Positions 31,617-41,703 of a stretch of DNA of 64,000 bases are shown in pieces (the stretch's first letter is position 1; each line of letters opens with the position of its first letter). Position numbers and translations under genes: made by a program. The notes beneath the pieces were generated by a model. That model worked only from the letters and a program-made list of their open reading frames with translations, was not told the origin of the DNA and searched no databases. Origin of the DNA: Lucinisca nassula. Its lineage: Eukaryota > Mollusca > Bivalvia > Lucinida > Lucinidae. The stretch is from positions 62,890,406-62,954,405 of the forward strand of contig OY757010.1 of the NCBI GenBank assembly GCA_963580285.1, given 5' to 3'.

Positions 31617-32263
31617 TACGTAACCTGGGAAGAGACATGTATTTCTTTTAATATGCTTAGCGAACACGATATTAAATTGTGCGAACAAGATATTATCTTG
31701 TGCCCACAAGATAATATGTTATTCGCACAACTAAATATCATGTGCGCACAGTATACTATCTTGTTCGCACAGTATATTATCTTGTTTACACAACATAGAT
31801 CTTGTGCGGACAACATAGTATCTTATGCGCCTGATTAAATTGTGCTAACTAAGTTGTGCGAACAAGACAATATCTTGTACGCACGAGATATTATGCTGTC
31901 TGCACAAGATCTATGTTGTGTAAACAAGATAATATGAGAACAATTTAATAACTTGTGAGCACAAGATAATATCTTGTGCGATAGTATGTTGTCCACACAA
32001 GATATTAAGTTGTGCGAACAAGATAATTTCTTGAACGCACTAGATATTATGTTTTATGCACAAGATCTATGTTGTGAAAACAAGATAATAGGCGAACAAG
32101 ATAATAACTTGTGATTACAAGATAATATCTTGTGCGAACAAGATAATAAGTTGTGTGCACAATATTTTATGTTATCCACACAAGATCTATGTTGTGCAAA
32201 CAAGATTATATCGTGTGCACACAACATATTAAATAAAGTGCTTGTCCCTTCCAGGGTTCCGTA
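31617..32263. mobile_element. Inverted-repeat-bounded array of about 22-bp palindromic units
   Basis: The interior is dominated by variants of CACAAGATAATATCTTGTGC and GAACAAGATATTA, arranged in both orientations and spaced about 21-23 bp, roughly 25 units. Ends TACGTAACCTGGGAAGAGAC (left) and GTCCCTTCCAGGGTTCCGTA (right) form an imperfect terminal inverted repeat of about 23 bp, so the array behaves as one element. A fragment of the same family lies at 9580-9710. Cysteine-rich open frames here are translations of the palindromes, not genes. Confidence 0.82.
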
Positions 32264-32500
32264 TGAGACTGATCGGTTGTTGAACACATACTATAGAAAA
32301 AGAGTCATGTGCAATTTGGTTTGGTGTTACTGTACGAGTGTTTACAAATCAACCATTATCTTTATTTCTAAAATAAAACTTCAAAATTGGATAAACTGGC
32401 AGCCTCGAATGCATTCCAAACCAAACCAAACAAGGTATTCATTATCATGTGATAAAACTTTTTTGCAGAAGTTGAAGACTTCAAGAAAGCACAGTCAATC

Positions 32501-33375
32501 CATTACGATAATGTACACGTGTGAGCTAGTGCATTCTTTCATTCCTCTAAAAAGGCTACTTTATTTGTTATATGTTTCTTATTACGCCTTAATTGCAACC
32601 AGCGGGTCGGTATCTCTGCTGGTGGATGATTCGTTCGTCCCCGATGGTATCATCAGCTCTGTATCAGTTCCTTAGTGCTGAGATTGAATGCGGTGCTGAC
32701 GTCAGAACTCAAATACTGATTTAAATAACTATATTATTGTTATACTTTTATTTCTTTTTGCTGAATGAAATTCTATTTTTTCTAAAACTAAGACTTGTCA
32801 GGTGAGACATGTATCTTAACGGATTTGGTTGCCACTTTTTGCTATATCTTTTTTTTTTTGCAAGTCTCGCTACTTTGGACATCTCCTTCCTGATGCCCCG
32901 GACTTCGTGGAGTGTGGGCCATGTTTGCTGATGTTGGCTCGGTGGGGGACGCCTATATGTCCTAGGGTAGGCGTCTCTTGCATGATGCCTCCAGTTGACC
33001 TGTCTCATGAGGTACGTTGGTCGGTGTGTGCTCAAAGGGGGGGGGGGGAGGGGGGGTTGCTGTGTTTGCCGGGTCTTGTCCATCATCCGTTTCGGTTTCA
33101 GAACTTTGGGGCTGAGACACACTGATGAACTGATGAAGATTAAATATCAGAAAGGCCTCTGTGTCACTACATGTGGTATAGTTACGCCTTAATTATACTC
33201 AGAACACAGGTTGTGATGCTCGTTAGAACCGATTCATTGAGGCGATTGTAACGAATACCCACAACCTATGTCTTGGAGCAGAAATAAGCAAGATAGTGTA
33301 TACCCCTGTAAAGCCCCGTTTTCTCTACATAAAGTGGGGTTTAGAGGGTATTCATTTCACGGACTAGTTAACATA
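32501..33375 (+). mobile_element. MITE-P2, split by a 587-bp insert
   Basis: Left end CATTACGATAATGTACACGT at about 32501, interrupted at 32595. It resumes at 33182 with AACACAGGTTGTGATGCTCG, core GAGGCGATTGTAACGAATAC, and right part AGTGGGGTTTAGAGGG then CACGGACTAGTTAACATAA. Confidence 0.75.
32595..33181 (+). mobile_element. Unidentified 587-bp insertion with 13-bp target duplication
   Basis: TTACGCCTTAATT occurs at 32582-32594 and 33182-33194, inside MITE-P2. The insert has a T run near 32850, a G run at 33038-33056 and ends GAAAGGCCTCTGTGTCACTA CATGTGGTATAG. The duplication length suggests LINE-type retrotransposition of a 5'-truncated element. I recognise no protein; open frames on both strands reflect the homopolymers. 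Strand is a guess from the T-rich start and unique end. Confidence 0.65.
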
Positions 33376-33866
33376 ATTAATAAAGAAAACCCTTGTGAAA
33401 ACCTGTTGTTGCAGTTTGCGACCAGGTACGACACAGACAGTCTAGAAAGAGTCTTGGAAACTTTTAGGTACCTTGCATTCTTAAACGCAACGTCAAATGA
33501 TAAATCAGTATATTACATGCATAACAGAGAGATTGGCCCTATACTATGATTTCTACCATGATGACTTAACTTTGCTAAGAAGAAATATTTCCTCTGAGCC
33601 CTTTAGCTGGACCTACTTTATATGAAAGATACAAGACACCGCTTTTGCGGTGAAATCGGTATATACAAACGCGGGAAAGTTTCAGTCCCGTCGACGTTAT
33701 TCATTGCGTCATTGCAATGACGTCTGAAACGATATCAACATACGTTCATAATATACGTGGCGTTTGAGTCGGATGCAACGCTGAAAAAAAGAAAACAGGG
33801 ATATGGTCATTGAATAGGATGTTTGATCTCACAATTAATTTGTTGTATTACTAAACCCCTTTTTTA
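33376..33866. other. No recognised gene
   Basis: Upstream part holds an open frame continuing from the MITE (to 33549) with no recognisable family. GACACCGCTTTTGCGGTGA near 33631 and TCATTGCGTCATTGCAATGA near 33702 are small hairpins. Confidence 0.4.
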
Positions 33867-34145
33867 TTTGTTTGGTTGGAGGTTTAACGTCTCCGTCAAC
33901 ACTTTAAAGGTCATTTATGAGACGTTGCTTCAAATTTTGTGGGACTTTTTCCCGACATTGAGATGAAATGACATCTCAAGCCCAGCCGCCCTATGAAACT
34001 AATACGGTTTACAAGCATGGACGGTCCGACACTCGCAGCACTTTGCCCGGGCAGGCTTACCAGTACTCCTCGGCGGATTGGTTTTAGCTCTGCGTGGAAG
34101 CATCATGCAGCCAATCTATTTCTTCAAATCCCGATGGGCGGGGGC
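33867..34145 (-). mobile_element. SINE-A, nearly full length
   Basis: Tail TTTGTTTGGTTGGAGGTTTA, head CCCGATGGGCGGGGGC. A deletion removes the TTAGATCCTCTAAGCGG hairpin segment. Confidence 0.88.
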
Positions 34146-34329
34146 TTTGTTTCTTCTTTTTTGGTTCAAAACTGTATAATGCGCTTTCATAATGGCGCCC
34201 ATCCAGTTTTTTCCCTCCCAGCTTCTGTAACACTATGCTGATTGAACCGTTAACCTGAGCTGTAAACAGTCAATTGAACTGGAATTCAGATCCAAAATTC
34301 AAAATCCAAACTGTCCTAAAAGTCTATGG

Positions 34330-35180
34330 AAGTGCATGTAAAATACTTTTATTCATTTTTCCTGTTTTAAATATGGGATTTTTAAACCTCTGGAGGTAAA
34401 ACAATCGGGTAAAGAAACTCGTGCTTCGCACTCGTTTCTTTATCGGATTGGTTTACCCCCAGAGGTTTATAAATTCTATATTTCGAATAGGAGAATTTAT
34501 CATATGACGTCGCGTCTAAGAGTGTAATAACGCCATGTAATAAATTCCGTAATCCACTAGTGGATTACGAGTAAATATGCAAATTAGTAAGATGCGCCCC
34601 GTTACGTTGCATGTACGACGTCCTTAACGACGTCGCGTTTACTAATAGCGGAATATTCATATCTTTGTAAGACAATCGTGAATAAAATGCGTTTTAAATG
34701 GCATATGATAAATAGAAGCGTGCATTCGTGCTCATGTATTACTGAATTCATAAAACTCGTTGAGGAAAAGGGATAAATGCTCGGCAAGCCTCGCATTTTA
34801 TCCCTTTTCTCAATTCATTTAATAAATTCAATAATACATGAACATCCATGTAAGATCCTCTTTTTATCCTATGACGAAGTTGATAAGCAGTGGATAACGT
34901 CGTGTAATAAAAATCATATGACCACACGTGAAATAACACTTTAGCGGTAACGCTTTAGCGGTAACGCCAGGACGACGTCCATGTCAGCCATGCATTTATG
35001 TGGATTTTTTTGTCAAATTTAAGGGCGATGAAATCCAATTTAAAGTGTCCATATGATAAAAAGAACCTTACATGAGCGGTCATTTCATATGAAATGTATG
35101 AAACTCGCCAAAGGCTCGTTTATAAATTTCATATGAAATGACCACTCGTGTAATATCCTCTTTTTAAAATACGTTTGTAA
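34330..35180. repeat. AT-rich fold-back region with several hairpins
   Basis: Contains a long hairpin at 34383-34469 (AACCTCTGG...CCAGAGGTT arms, tip CGTGCTTCGCACTCG), a perfect 22-bp palindrome at 34548-34569, a hairpin with arms AAGGGATAAA and TTTATCCCTT around 34767-34807, and TTTCATATGAAATG palindromes near 35090 and 35132. CGTCGCGT and GACGTC motifs recur. Probably one or more fold-back transposons. No gene. Confidence 0.65.
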
Positions 35181-35280
35181 TATCGAATTAAATAATGAAA
35201 AAATGCATCTGTGTAAGACCTAGTTTTCATATGAAGTGGGGTCTACAAGAGAAGTTATTACACGGACTTGGTACTTGATA

Positions 35281-36536
35281 CGAGGGTAGGCTGAAAAGTT
35301 CTGAGCCTGACCAAGATCCAATGGTTTGTCCATGATGAAAGTGCCTTATTTTTCAACATAGTCTCCCTTCCTGTCCACACACTTCCTCCAGCGATGCTGG
35401 AGTCCTTGGATCCCAGTGGTATAGAAGGTCTCATCTTGGTCCCTGAAAAACTCCTCCACAGCAGCTATCACCTCCCCGTCTGACCGATAATGCTGCCAAG
35501 CCAAGTGCTTTTTCATGTTTGGAAACAGGAAATAATCTGATGGAGCTAGATCAGGTGAATACGGAGGGTGATCGACAAGTGTGAAGCCACAGTCATGCGC
35601 AGCAGCCATTGCGACAACCGATTTATGAGCAGGCGCATTGTCCTGATGAAACAAGTCCCCTTATGTCATTTCTCCGGGTCGTTTAGCCTTAATTGCTTTT
35701 CGCAATTGTTTTAGCAGATCTGCACAATACTCCCCATTAATTGTTCTGCCCTTTTGAAAGTAATCTATGAATAGTATGCCCTTGGCATCCAAGAACACTG
35801 ATGCCATCACCTTCCCTGCAGAGGAGACGACCTTTGCCTTCCTTGGAGGGGGTGAGCCAGGGTGCTTCCATTGCACGGATTGTCTTTTGGTCTGTGGCTC
35901 AAAGTGATGAACCCAACACTCATCCTGAGAGACAAAACGGTCAAGAAAACCATCTTGGTCTGCTTCAAAAATAGCCAAGTTGGCTTGTGACAGGTTCAGT
36001 CTGGTCAACTTTTGGTCAGGCGTCAAAAGCCGTGGCACCCATCTGGCGGAAACCTTCGACATTCCTAATTCACTGTGTAGAATGTTCTCTACTCGTTCAC
36101 GGGAGATGCCAACAGTGTTAGCTAACTGTGCACTTGGCTGATGGTTTCCTCAGTTGTTGCCGTTGTGGGTCGTCCACACCAGTCATCATCTTCAAGGCTG
36201 TCCTTGCCATCTTAAAATTTGCTGCCCACCTTTTCACGGTTGCATACGAAGGAGCATCATCCCCTAATGTAGCAACCATATCGGCATGAATGCCCTTAGG
36301 AGCTAACCCATTTTTATGGAGGTACTTGATGACACCACGATGCCAGATTTTGTCCATTTTCTAAAAAACGTGCTAGTATCAATTTTCAAAGTCTAGAATT
36401 TCTACGTTATTGCAGGTAAACTTGAACTCATTTGAGTCAAATCAAGAAATAAAGGTTTGGATTTAATGAATACAAAATTTCATGGCGGTTCGATGCCTGC
36501 TTCTTGGTCAGGCTCAGAACTTTCAGCCTACCCTCG
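35281..36536 (-). mobile_element. mariner-family DNA transposon, 1256 bp
   Basis: Terminal inverted repeats of about 35 bp: left CGAGGGTAGGCTGAAAAGTT then CTGAGCCTGACCAAG, right its complement with one fewer A. TA occurs immediately outside each end (35279-35280 and 36537-36538), the mariner target duplication. Length and a single transposase frame on the minus strand fit the family. It lies in a decayed MITE-P2 fragment (AGTGGGG...CACGGACTTGG, 35235-35272). Confidence 0.95.
35346..36357 (-). pseudogene. mariner transposase pseudogene (DD34D)
   Basis: Transposase would bind the terminal repeats and catalyse cut-and-paste transposition in the nucleus. The N-terminal part starts MDKIWHRGVIKYLHKNGLAP at 36357 and contains a helix-turn-helix-like segment. 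The linker motif appears as WVPRLLT. Catalytic residues are visible: D in SQDECWVHHF, D in FHQDNAPAHKS, and D of SPDLAPSDYFLF, with exactly 34 residues between the second and third, i.e. DD34D. Lesions: loss of reading frame in the linker between about 36180 and 36065 (at least two changes), and an in-frame TAA at 35661-35663 just before the second catalytic motif. The gene is therefore dead, although catalytic residues and inverted repeats survive, which suggests fairly recent decay. Confidence 0.95.
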
Positions 36537-36645
36537 TAGTTTAAACGTCTGTGTCAAAATATCGTCGCCTGCGATACTCGCACTACGTTAACATACTTCG
36601 TTCTTATTTCTGCTCAAAACATAGTATCTCATGTGTCCTCACCCC

Positions 36646-36870
36646 CTACATTGGAGCTGGAAGAAATAGATTAAGACTGGACTGCTCAGAGCTGAAACCG
36701 ACTGAACATTCGAGTTTTCGTAAACCGCGTAGAAGGTCAAAGCCTGCCCAGACATATTGGTGCGAATCTGACCGAGCCTTAAACCCCTGCGGTTTCTTTG
36801 GGATGTTAAAAATTTCAACATAATCGGAAACAACGGCTCCAAAATGGCCTAAATAGTGTTGACTCGGATG
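36646..36870 (+). mobile_element. SINE-A, strongly diverged
   Basis: TGGAGCTGGAAGAAATAGAT, GAGCTGAAACCGACTGAACA, GGTCAAAGCCTGCCCAGACA and CTCCAAAATGGCCTAAATAG keep the family order. The head hairpin and tail are lost. Confidence 0.75.
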
Positions 36871-36969
36871 TATGTGTGACATCAGCATGAATAAAAATAT
36901 ATAACATTGCAAAACTCACTTTGCCTACATAAAGTGGGTTTGTGAGGGGTTCAGTACGTGAACTGGATA

Positions 36970-37376
36970 AAGTTTACAAATCAAGTGTGAACAAGAGCAA
37001 CAATTCTGGCTGCGTTATAGTTCTGATGTAATCTGTTCCTGATATATCTGAAACATGGATTTAAGTGGAATGCTTTTTGTGGAATGTAGTCATATAGCAT
37101 TATGATGATGACGACGACCATAACGGCCACGGGGACGACGATGATGATGAACCGTCATATTGTAATTTGAAAATCCCGCTTTTCACAGATCATGTATATG
37201 CAGCGACAATCTACGTTTATTATGCAGCAGGAAGGAATAAAGGAGCGAAAGGCACAAGAAAAAAGTAACGGAAAAAAGTCACAGGTTTGGGTAGGAAATA
37301 AATAATGGAAGAAAAGTCACAGAAATGGTTTTTATCTTGTTTTTCTTAGAATTGTTGGTGATAATCACAACCATTC
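36970..37376. other. No gene seen
   Basis: GATGATGACGACGACCATAA-type trinucleotide-rich patch at about 37100-37150. Otherwise AT-rich. A MITE-P2 right-end fragment lies just outside at 36917-36966 and another, inverted, at 37376-37436. Confidence 0.4.
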
Positions 37377-37439
37377 ATAATGTTAACAAGTCCGAGCAAT
37401 GAACACCCCTCTAACCCCCATTTTATGAAGAGACTAGAA

Positions 37440-38235
37440 ATGCATCCAAAGGACACGGATGCCCCCGCGTGAAAATATGCCTATGTTCGTATTAATCCAT
37501 AGAAAGTTATTGACGGTGTTTAAGTTTTGGACCCTTTTTTCCACATTTGACCTCTAAGTATGACATTGACCTTGGCGGTAAGGACCTTGGTTTTGTGTCA
37601 GACAGATTGTCCCATGATGCCCAACATTTCTGCCAAGTAATTTCAAAATCCATCCAGAATAAGAAAGTTATTGACTGCGTTTAAGTTTCGGACCCTTTTT
37701 GGAACTTTGACCTCTAAGTATGTCCTTGACCTTGGCGGTACTGACCTGGGTCTTGCACGTGACACATCGTCTCATAATAATTAACAATTCAACAAAGTAA
37801 TTTCAAAATCCATCCATAAATAAGTAATTGACTTCGTTTAAGCCGGCCCCCGCCCATAGGGGCTTGAAGACATCTATTGGATGCATGATGCTTCCACGCA
37901 GAGCTGAATTCGGCCCGCACACTACTACTGATTAACCGCTTAGAGGATCTAAGCCTGTCCAGGAAGCGCGGTGCGATGCGGACCGTCCATGCTAATAAAC
38001 CCTATCCGTTTCATTGGGCGACAGGTCTTGAGATGACATTTCATCTCAATGTCGGGTAAAAATCCCACAAAATTGGAAGCAACGTCTCCAAAATGACCTT
38101 CACAGTGTTGACGGGGACGTTAAACCACAAATCAACCAACCAACTTCGTTTAAGTTTCGGACGGACAAACGGACTGACGGACAGTGGCAATGCTATATGC
38201 CCTTCCACCATTTTTCGAAAGGCGAGGGCATAAAA
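37440..38235. mobile_element. Tandem-repeat-bearing element, about 162-bp unit, split by SINE-A
   Basis: TTATTGACGGTGTTTAAGTT recurs at about 37507 and 37669 and, split by the SINE, at 37827, giving about 160-bp units with GACCTCTAAGTATGACATTG and ACCTTGGCGGTA inside. The right end has GGACGGACAAACGGACTGAC, TATATGCCCTTCCACC and TTTTTCGAAAGGCGAGGGCA TA. The left start GGATGCCCCCGCG may pair with it. Same class as the elements at 50461 and 52608. Confidence 0.72.
37843..38142 (+). mobile_element. SINE-A, full length, with 12-bp duplication
   Basis: ACTTCGTTTAAG at 37831-37842 and 38143-38154. Head GCCCCCGCCCATAGGGGCTT (TATGGG variant), tail CCACAAATCAACCAACCA. Confidence 0.93.
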
Positions 38236-38519
38236 AGTAGGGCTTACAGGGGGTATTTATATTTTTGCTCCTCTTCGTGAAGCCATCTGATCTGGGTCTA
38301 CACTGTTTAGTGTTTGCCAAAAAAAAAAAAAAGTATTTTTGAAAAAGTTTGTAAGAAGATGCAGCAGAGTGAATAAACAGTGATAAATAGGCAACAATTT
38401 CCAATTCAGGTTTTCTTGGTATCTTTAGGCCAAAGGGTTTGACACCGGGAAATGTCGGGTTTGCAGGTGTTGACGTTACTTTTATTTACTCATTATATAT
38501 TTTGAAAATGGATGATTTC

Positions 38520-38700
38520 TATTTTTTCTATTTTTGACTCTTTTTTAAGTTTTATCTGTGACTTTATTTCCAATAGCCTTTTCCAGTGCCTTTCTTTCCG
38601 AACAGCATCGCCAACCCCTACACAAGAAGGGACATTTCCTGTCCGATATTTACGAGGATTAAAACCAGAAAAGAAGACAAGAAAATTAAAACAATAAAAC
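38520..38700 (-). CDS. Possible host exon or pseudo-exon, unrecognised
   Basis: On the minus strand an open frame (38493-38702) contains PRKYRTGNVPSCVGVGDAV followed by RKERHWKRLLEIKSQ. The composition looks like a real protein segment rather than repeat translation: non-repetitive, charged helix at the end, higher GC than its surroundings, and no known repeat overlapping it. A pyrimidine-rich stretch (TTCTTGTCTTCTTTTCTG) precedes it on that strand, but no convincing acceptor AG or donor GT could be fixed. I do not recognise the family. Confidence 0.25.
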
Positions 38701-38875
38701 AAAATCAGTAAGAACAGAATGAAAGTTAAAACATCATTGAATGTGTGTGCTCACTCATGTATTTGCTTTGGATAAATGCTTTAGCCAAACCAAATGCATC
38801 AGGTTTATGAAAAAAAAAAAAAAAAAAAAAAACAAGAATCATTTTGCATTGTAATATACAGTTTAATGCCTTGGT

Positions 38876-38975
38876 ACAAAGGTCATTGTCTGCGTCGCGT
38901 GTTCGAGACGTTCGGAATAGTCTTGTCTCCGTATGACCTTTGCTGTTGATGGGACGTAAAACTCAAAATACACAA
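38876..38975 (+). mobile_element. SINE-B 3' fragment
   Basis: TTGTCTCCGTATGACCTTTG, GTTGATGGGACGTAAAACTC and AAAATACACA. The head is replaced by unrelated sequence (GTGTTCGAGACG remains of the B box). Confidence 0.7.
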
Positions 38976-39185
38976 AAGGTCGATTGATAGGAAAGAATTA
39001 TAGCATGACACGTTTGCGGTAGAGTGTCAAAACCTCAGCAACGCTCGTTATACACACGATTACGAAACTGACACCTGCTTTATCGACGATAATCATCACT
39101 AATCAGCCTGAACACAGCATGGTCTACATTCGCGATGCGCCTTATGGGTATTTTTTTTTTTTTTTTAATTTTGTTTATTTTTTTT

Positions 39186-39364
39186 TTACTGAATCGAGAT
39201 TGAACGTCCCCGTAAACTCTAAAAGGGTCATTTTGGAGACGTTCCTTTCAATGTTGTAGGACTTTTACCCGACAAAGCTCAAGCCCTGCCGCCAAATGAA
39301 ACCAAAAGGCTAACATGCACTGGACGGTCTGACTCACACCAATTTCCTTGGGCATGCTTAGTAG
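39186..39364 (-). mobile_element. SINE-A, head truncated
   Basis: GAATCGAGATTGAACGTCCC through TTGGGCATGCTTAGTAGG. Lost beyond that point. Confidence 0.8.
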
Positions 39365-39854
39365 GACCCATTGTTTCTTCGTGCACCTAGTGAGGACTCC
39401 GATCAGACAACCCAGATGTTTAGGCTGATATGGGTCTTTGCTGGATGTAATAAGTGTAGAAAATGCATTGCCAGGACTCTTTTATACTGTCTCCAAATTC
39501 ATAAAAATAAATACAAAAAAAAAAAAATAAAAAAAAAAAATGAAAATAATAAATATATAAAACTACAAAAGAAAATTTAATTTCGCAAATAATGTTTGAT
39601 TAAAATAAGATCATTTTTACAAGGTTATTCGATGCACAGGCAAGTTAATATGAGGTAGTAAAAACTGGTCACAGGAAAAAAATCACGGAAAAAAATTCAC
39701 AAATAAAAAATATAGAAAAAAAATCCACTAATAAAAGATTGTACATTAATCAATTTTTCTGATGCCATGTTAAAGATGGTTGATTATTGTCAATTAGTTC
39801 AGTGTATATATAACTTGCTCAAAGGTGTGAATATTGGTCCTGTCTACCTAATTT
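39365..39854. other. A-rich stretch, no gene
   Basis: GATCAGACAACCCAGATGTT and TATGGGTCTTTGCT (39401-39436) recall the Q family. 39500-39730 is dominated by A runs and AAATAAA patterns. Confidence 0.45.
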
Positions 39855-40030
39855 GTTGCGTATACCCCGGTAAACCCAAACCTATATATAGAAGATTATC
39901 CATTACAGTCCTCATTTTTGCTTATAAATATAGATTGTGGGTACCTGTTAGAAGCATCTACATGAGCCGGTTCGATTCAGCACCCACGATGTATATTTGT
40001 GACAGAAATAAGAAAAAATGCGTTCATCCG
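39855..40030 (+). mobile_element. MITE-P fragment
   Basis: ATATAGATTGTGGGTACCTG paired with CAGCACCCACGATGTATATT, plus the flank CCCCGGTAAACCCAAACC. The left end is missing. Confidence 0.7.
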
Positions 40031-40071
40031 AATAATGCTACTTCTAGCTAAGTTAAATCTCACGGGCGTAT

Positions 40072-40340
40072 CATTACGCAAACACGCCTATACAAATACA
40101 TTGCCACCTTTATCGCCGAAAAAATAAAAAGTTCAAGATGAAAAATTGTGATATTTTTCTTATTTCTGCTCAAAATATAGATTGTGGGCACTCGTTAGCC
40201 GATGAGGCGGTTCTAACGAGTACCCACAATCTATAGAGCAGGAATAAGAAAAATAAGGTTTACCCCTGTAAACCCCAGTTTTACTATATAAAAGTGGGGT
40301 TCAAGGGGGTTCAAAATTATATAGGCCTGTTTTCGTTATG
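40072..40340 (+). mobile_element. MITE-P1, complete
   Basis: CATTACGCAAACACGCCTAT, GAAAAATTGTGATATTTTTC, core GATTGTGGGCACTCGTTAG with ACGAGTACCCACAATCTAT, AAACCCCAGTTTTACTATAT, AAGGGGGTTCAAAATTATAT, GGCCTGTTTTCGTTATG. About 269 bp. Confidence 0.9.
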
Positions 40341-40484
40341 TAATTGTAATGTAAAGACTCTTAAGTGCTACTCCTTAAGTGTCTTAAAAGATGGGAAACT
40401 CCGTGGTCAGTCCTCGTTAGTCATTGCCAATATTCTGGATTCGAACTTATCAATAAGAACCTCATATAACACATAACCGTCATT

Positions 40485-40910
40485 ATATGCCTTATTTTCG
40501 GTTCAAAAACATAGATTGCACCACCCCATTGAGGCTGTCCTAACAACGACCCATAGTCTATATTTAGGCTAAAATAACAAAGACTGTCAAAAGTTTCCAT
40601 CTAACTTATGTTATATCTGACATGAAAGATGACATTTTAGCAGTGGCACGGGCGTAATATAGAAATGTGAAGACTCTAAGGGATCAACAAGGATGGAATA
40701 CTCCGTTGCCTGTAGTTGTTCGTCGTTGTCAACACTTAATTTTGAATCATGCTTTTCAGTAAGCTACTCACATAACACTAATGAAAACATTATTCAAACA
40801 AATTTTGTGACTTTTTTCCTACATTCGTAAAAAACTACCACTGAACCATTGCGGATGATTCTAACGAGCACCCGCAATCTACATTTGCAGCCGAAATAAT
40901 GAAAAATATC
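40485..40910. mobile_element. Two decayed MITE-P cores
   Basis: 40500-40570: AACATAGATTGCACCACCCC, GAGGCTGTCCTAACAACGAC, CATAGTCTATATTTAGGC. 40800-40910: CTACATTCG, GGATGATTCTAACGAGCACC, GCAATCTACATTTGCAGCC. The sequences between them (about 40660-40790) share repeated phrases with 40340-40460 (GTAAAGACTCTTAAG / GTGAAGACTCTAAGG; ACTCCGTTGCC / ACTCCGTGGTC), so a larger unit is tandemly duplicated here. Confidence 0.6.
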
Positions 40911-41018
40911 AAGCTTTTATAAATCAAAGCACTGAAGCACTTGTATCTGAGTCTAGGTTGGGAAATGATCCTGAACGGTAAGTAAACTGTTGACATTTCG
41001 CTTAACTTTTACAGTTTT

Positions 41019-41061
41019 ACTTGTTTGATTTAAAGTTTAACGTTTCCGTCAACACTAACTT
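41019..41061 (-). mobile_element. SINE-A tail fragment
   Basis: TTGTTTGATTTAAAGTTTAA CGTTTCCGTCAACACTAA only. Extreme truncation. Confidence 0.7.
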
Positions 41062-41094
41062 TTACAAACCTGCATTGTAAGATATTTGTATAGA

Positions 41095-41360
41095 CCCTGA
41101 TACGATATCGCGTACGTAAGCAAACACGGTAGACCATGATCAGACATCGCGTTCAACGGCGTCTGATCTGTGTCTACACTGTTTGTCATACACAACACTT
41201 GATTCCAGTCCAAATTCTATAGATAACACTCTGACGCAATACTCTGACCTCAACGCGCTATTTTCCTATAAATTTGTTAAAAGCACGTGGACTTTAGCAA
41301 AGAAAACCTAATACCCATTATAACTTCGGGTCGTTTGACAAACAATCGACCAAAATTGAA
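41095..41360. repeat. Q2 repeat, third partial copy
   Basis: GATCAGACATCGCGTTCAAC with GGCGTCTGATCTGTGTCTAC forms the palindrome. It is followed by TTGATTCCAGTCCAAATTCT, ACTCTGACCTCAACGCG, AAGCACGTGGACTTTAGCA and CTTCGGGTCGTTTGAC as in 12180-12450. Confidence 0.65.
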
Positions 41361-41376
41361 TTTAATTGTTGAGATT

Positions 41377-41674
41377 TTGTTTGTTTGATCTGAGGTTTAA
41401 CGTCCCCGTCAACACTGTAAAGGTCATTTTGGAGACCTTGCGTCCAATTTTGTGGAACTTTTACCCGACATTGAGATGAAATGACATCTCAAGCCGTGCC
41501 ACCCAATGAAACCCATAATGTGTCTAAGCATGGACGGTACGACTCGCACCGCATTGCCTGGGCAGGCTTAGATTATCTAAGCCGCTTACCAGTACTCGTT
41601 TGCGGGTCGGTTTCAGCTCTGCTTTGAAGCATCATGCAGCCCATCTATTTCGTCAGGCCTGATGGGCGCGGGCA
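41377..41674 (-). mobile_element. SINE-A, full length
   Basis: Complete, head CCTGATGGGCGCGGGC slightly altered. It directly follows the Q2 fragment, and a GATT/ATTAATT-rich flank on both sides may be an eroded duplication. Confidence 0.9.
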
Positions 41675-41703
41675 GGATTAATTTTTGTGATGCAAAAGTA
41701 TAC

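Noticed and set aside
31617..32263. CRISPR-like array of short repeats
   Set aside because: Units are contiguous variants without unique spacers, lie between inverted ends, and the sequence context is an animal genome.
31554..32287. Cysteine-rich open frames on both strands that might look like a small secreted-peptide family
   Set aside because: Every cysteine-containing repeat maps to one palindromic AAGATAATATCTTGTGC unit, and the frames are open on both strands because the unit is self-complementary.
32130..32675. 181-codon frame, the longest in the window
   Set aside because: It starts in the palindromic array, crosses the element boundary and enters a MITE-P2 left end. No recognised domain.
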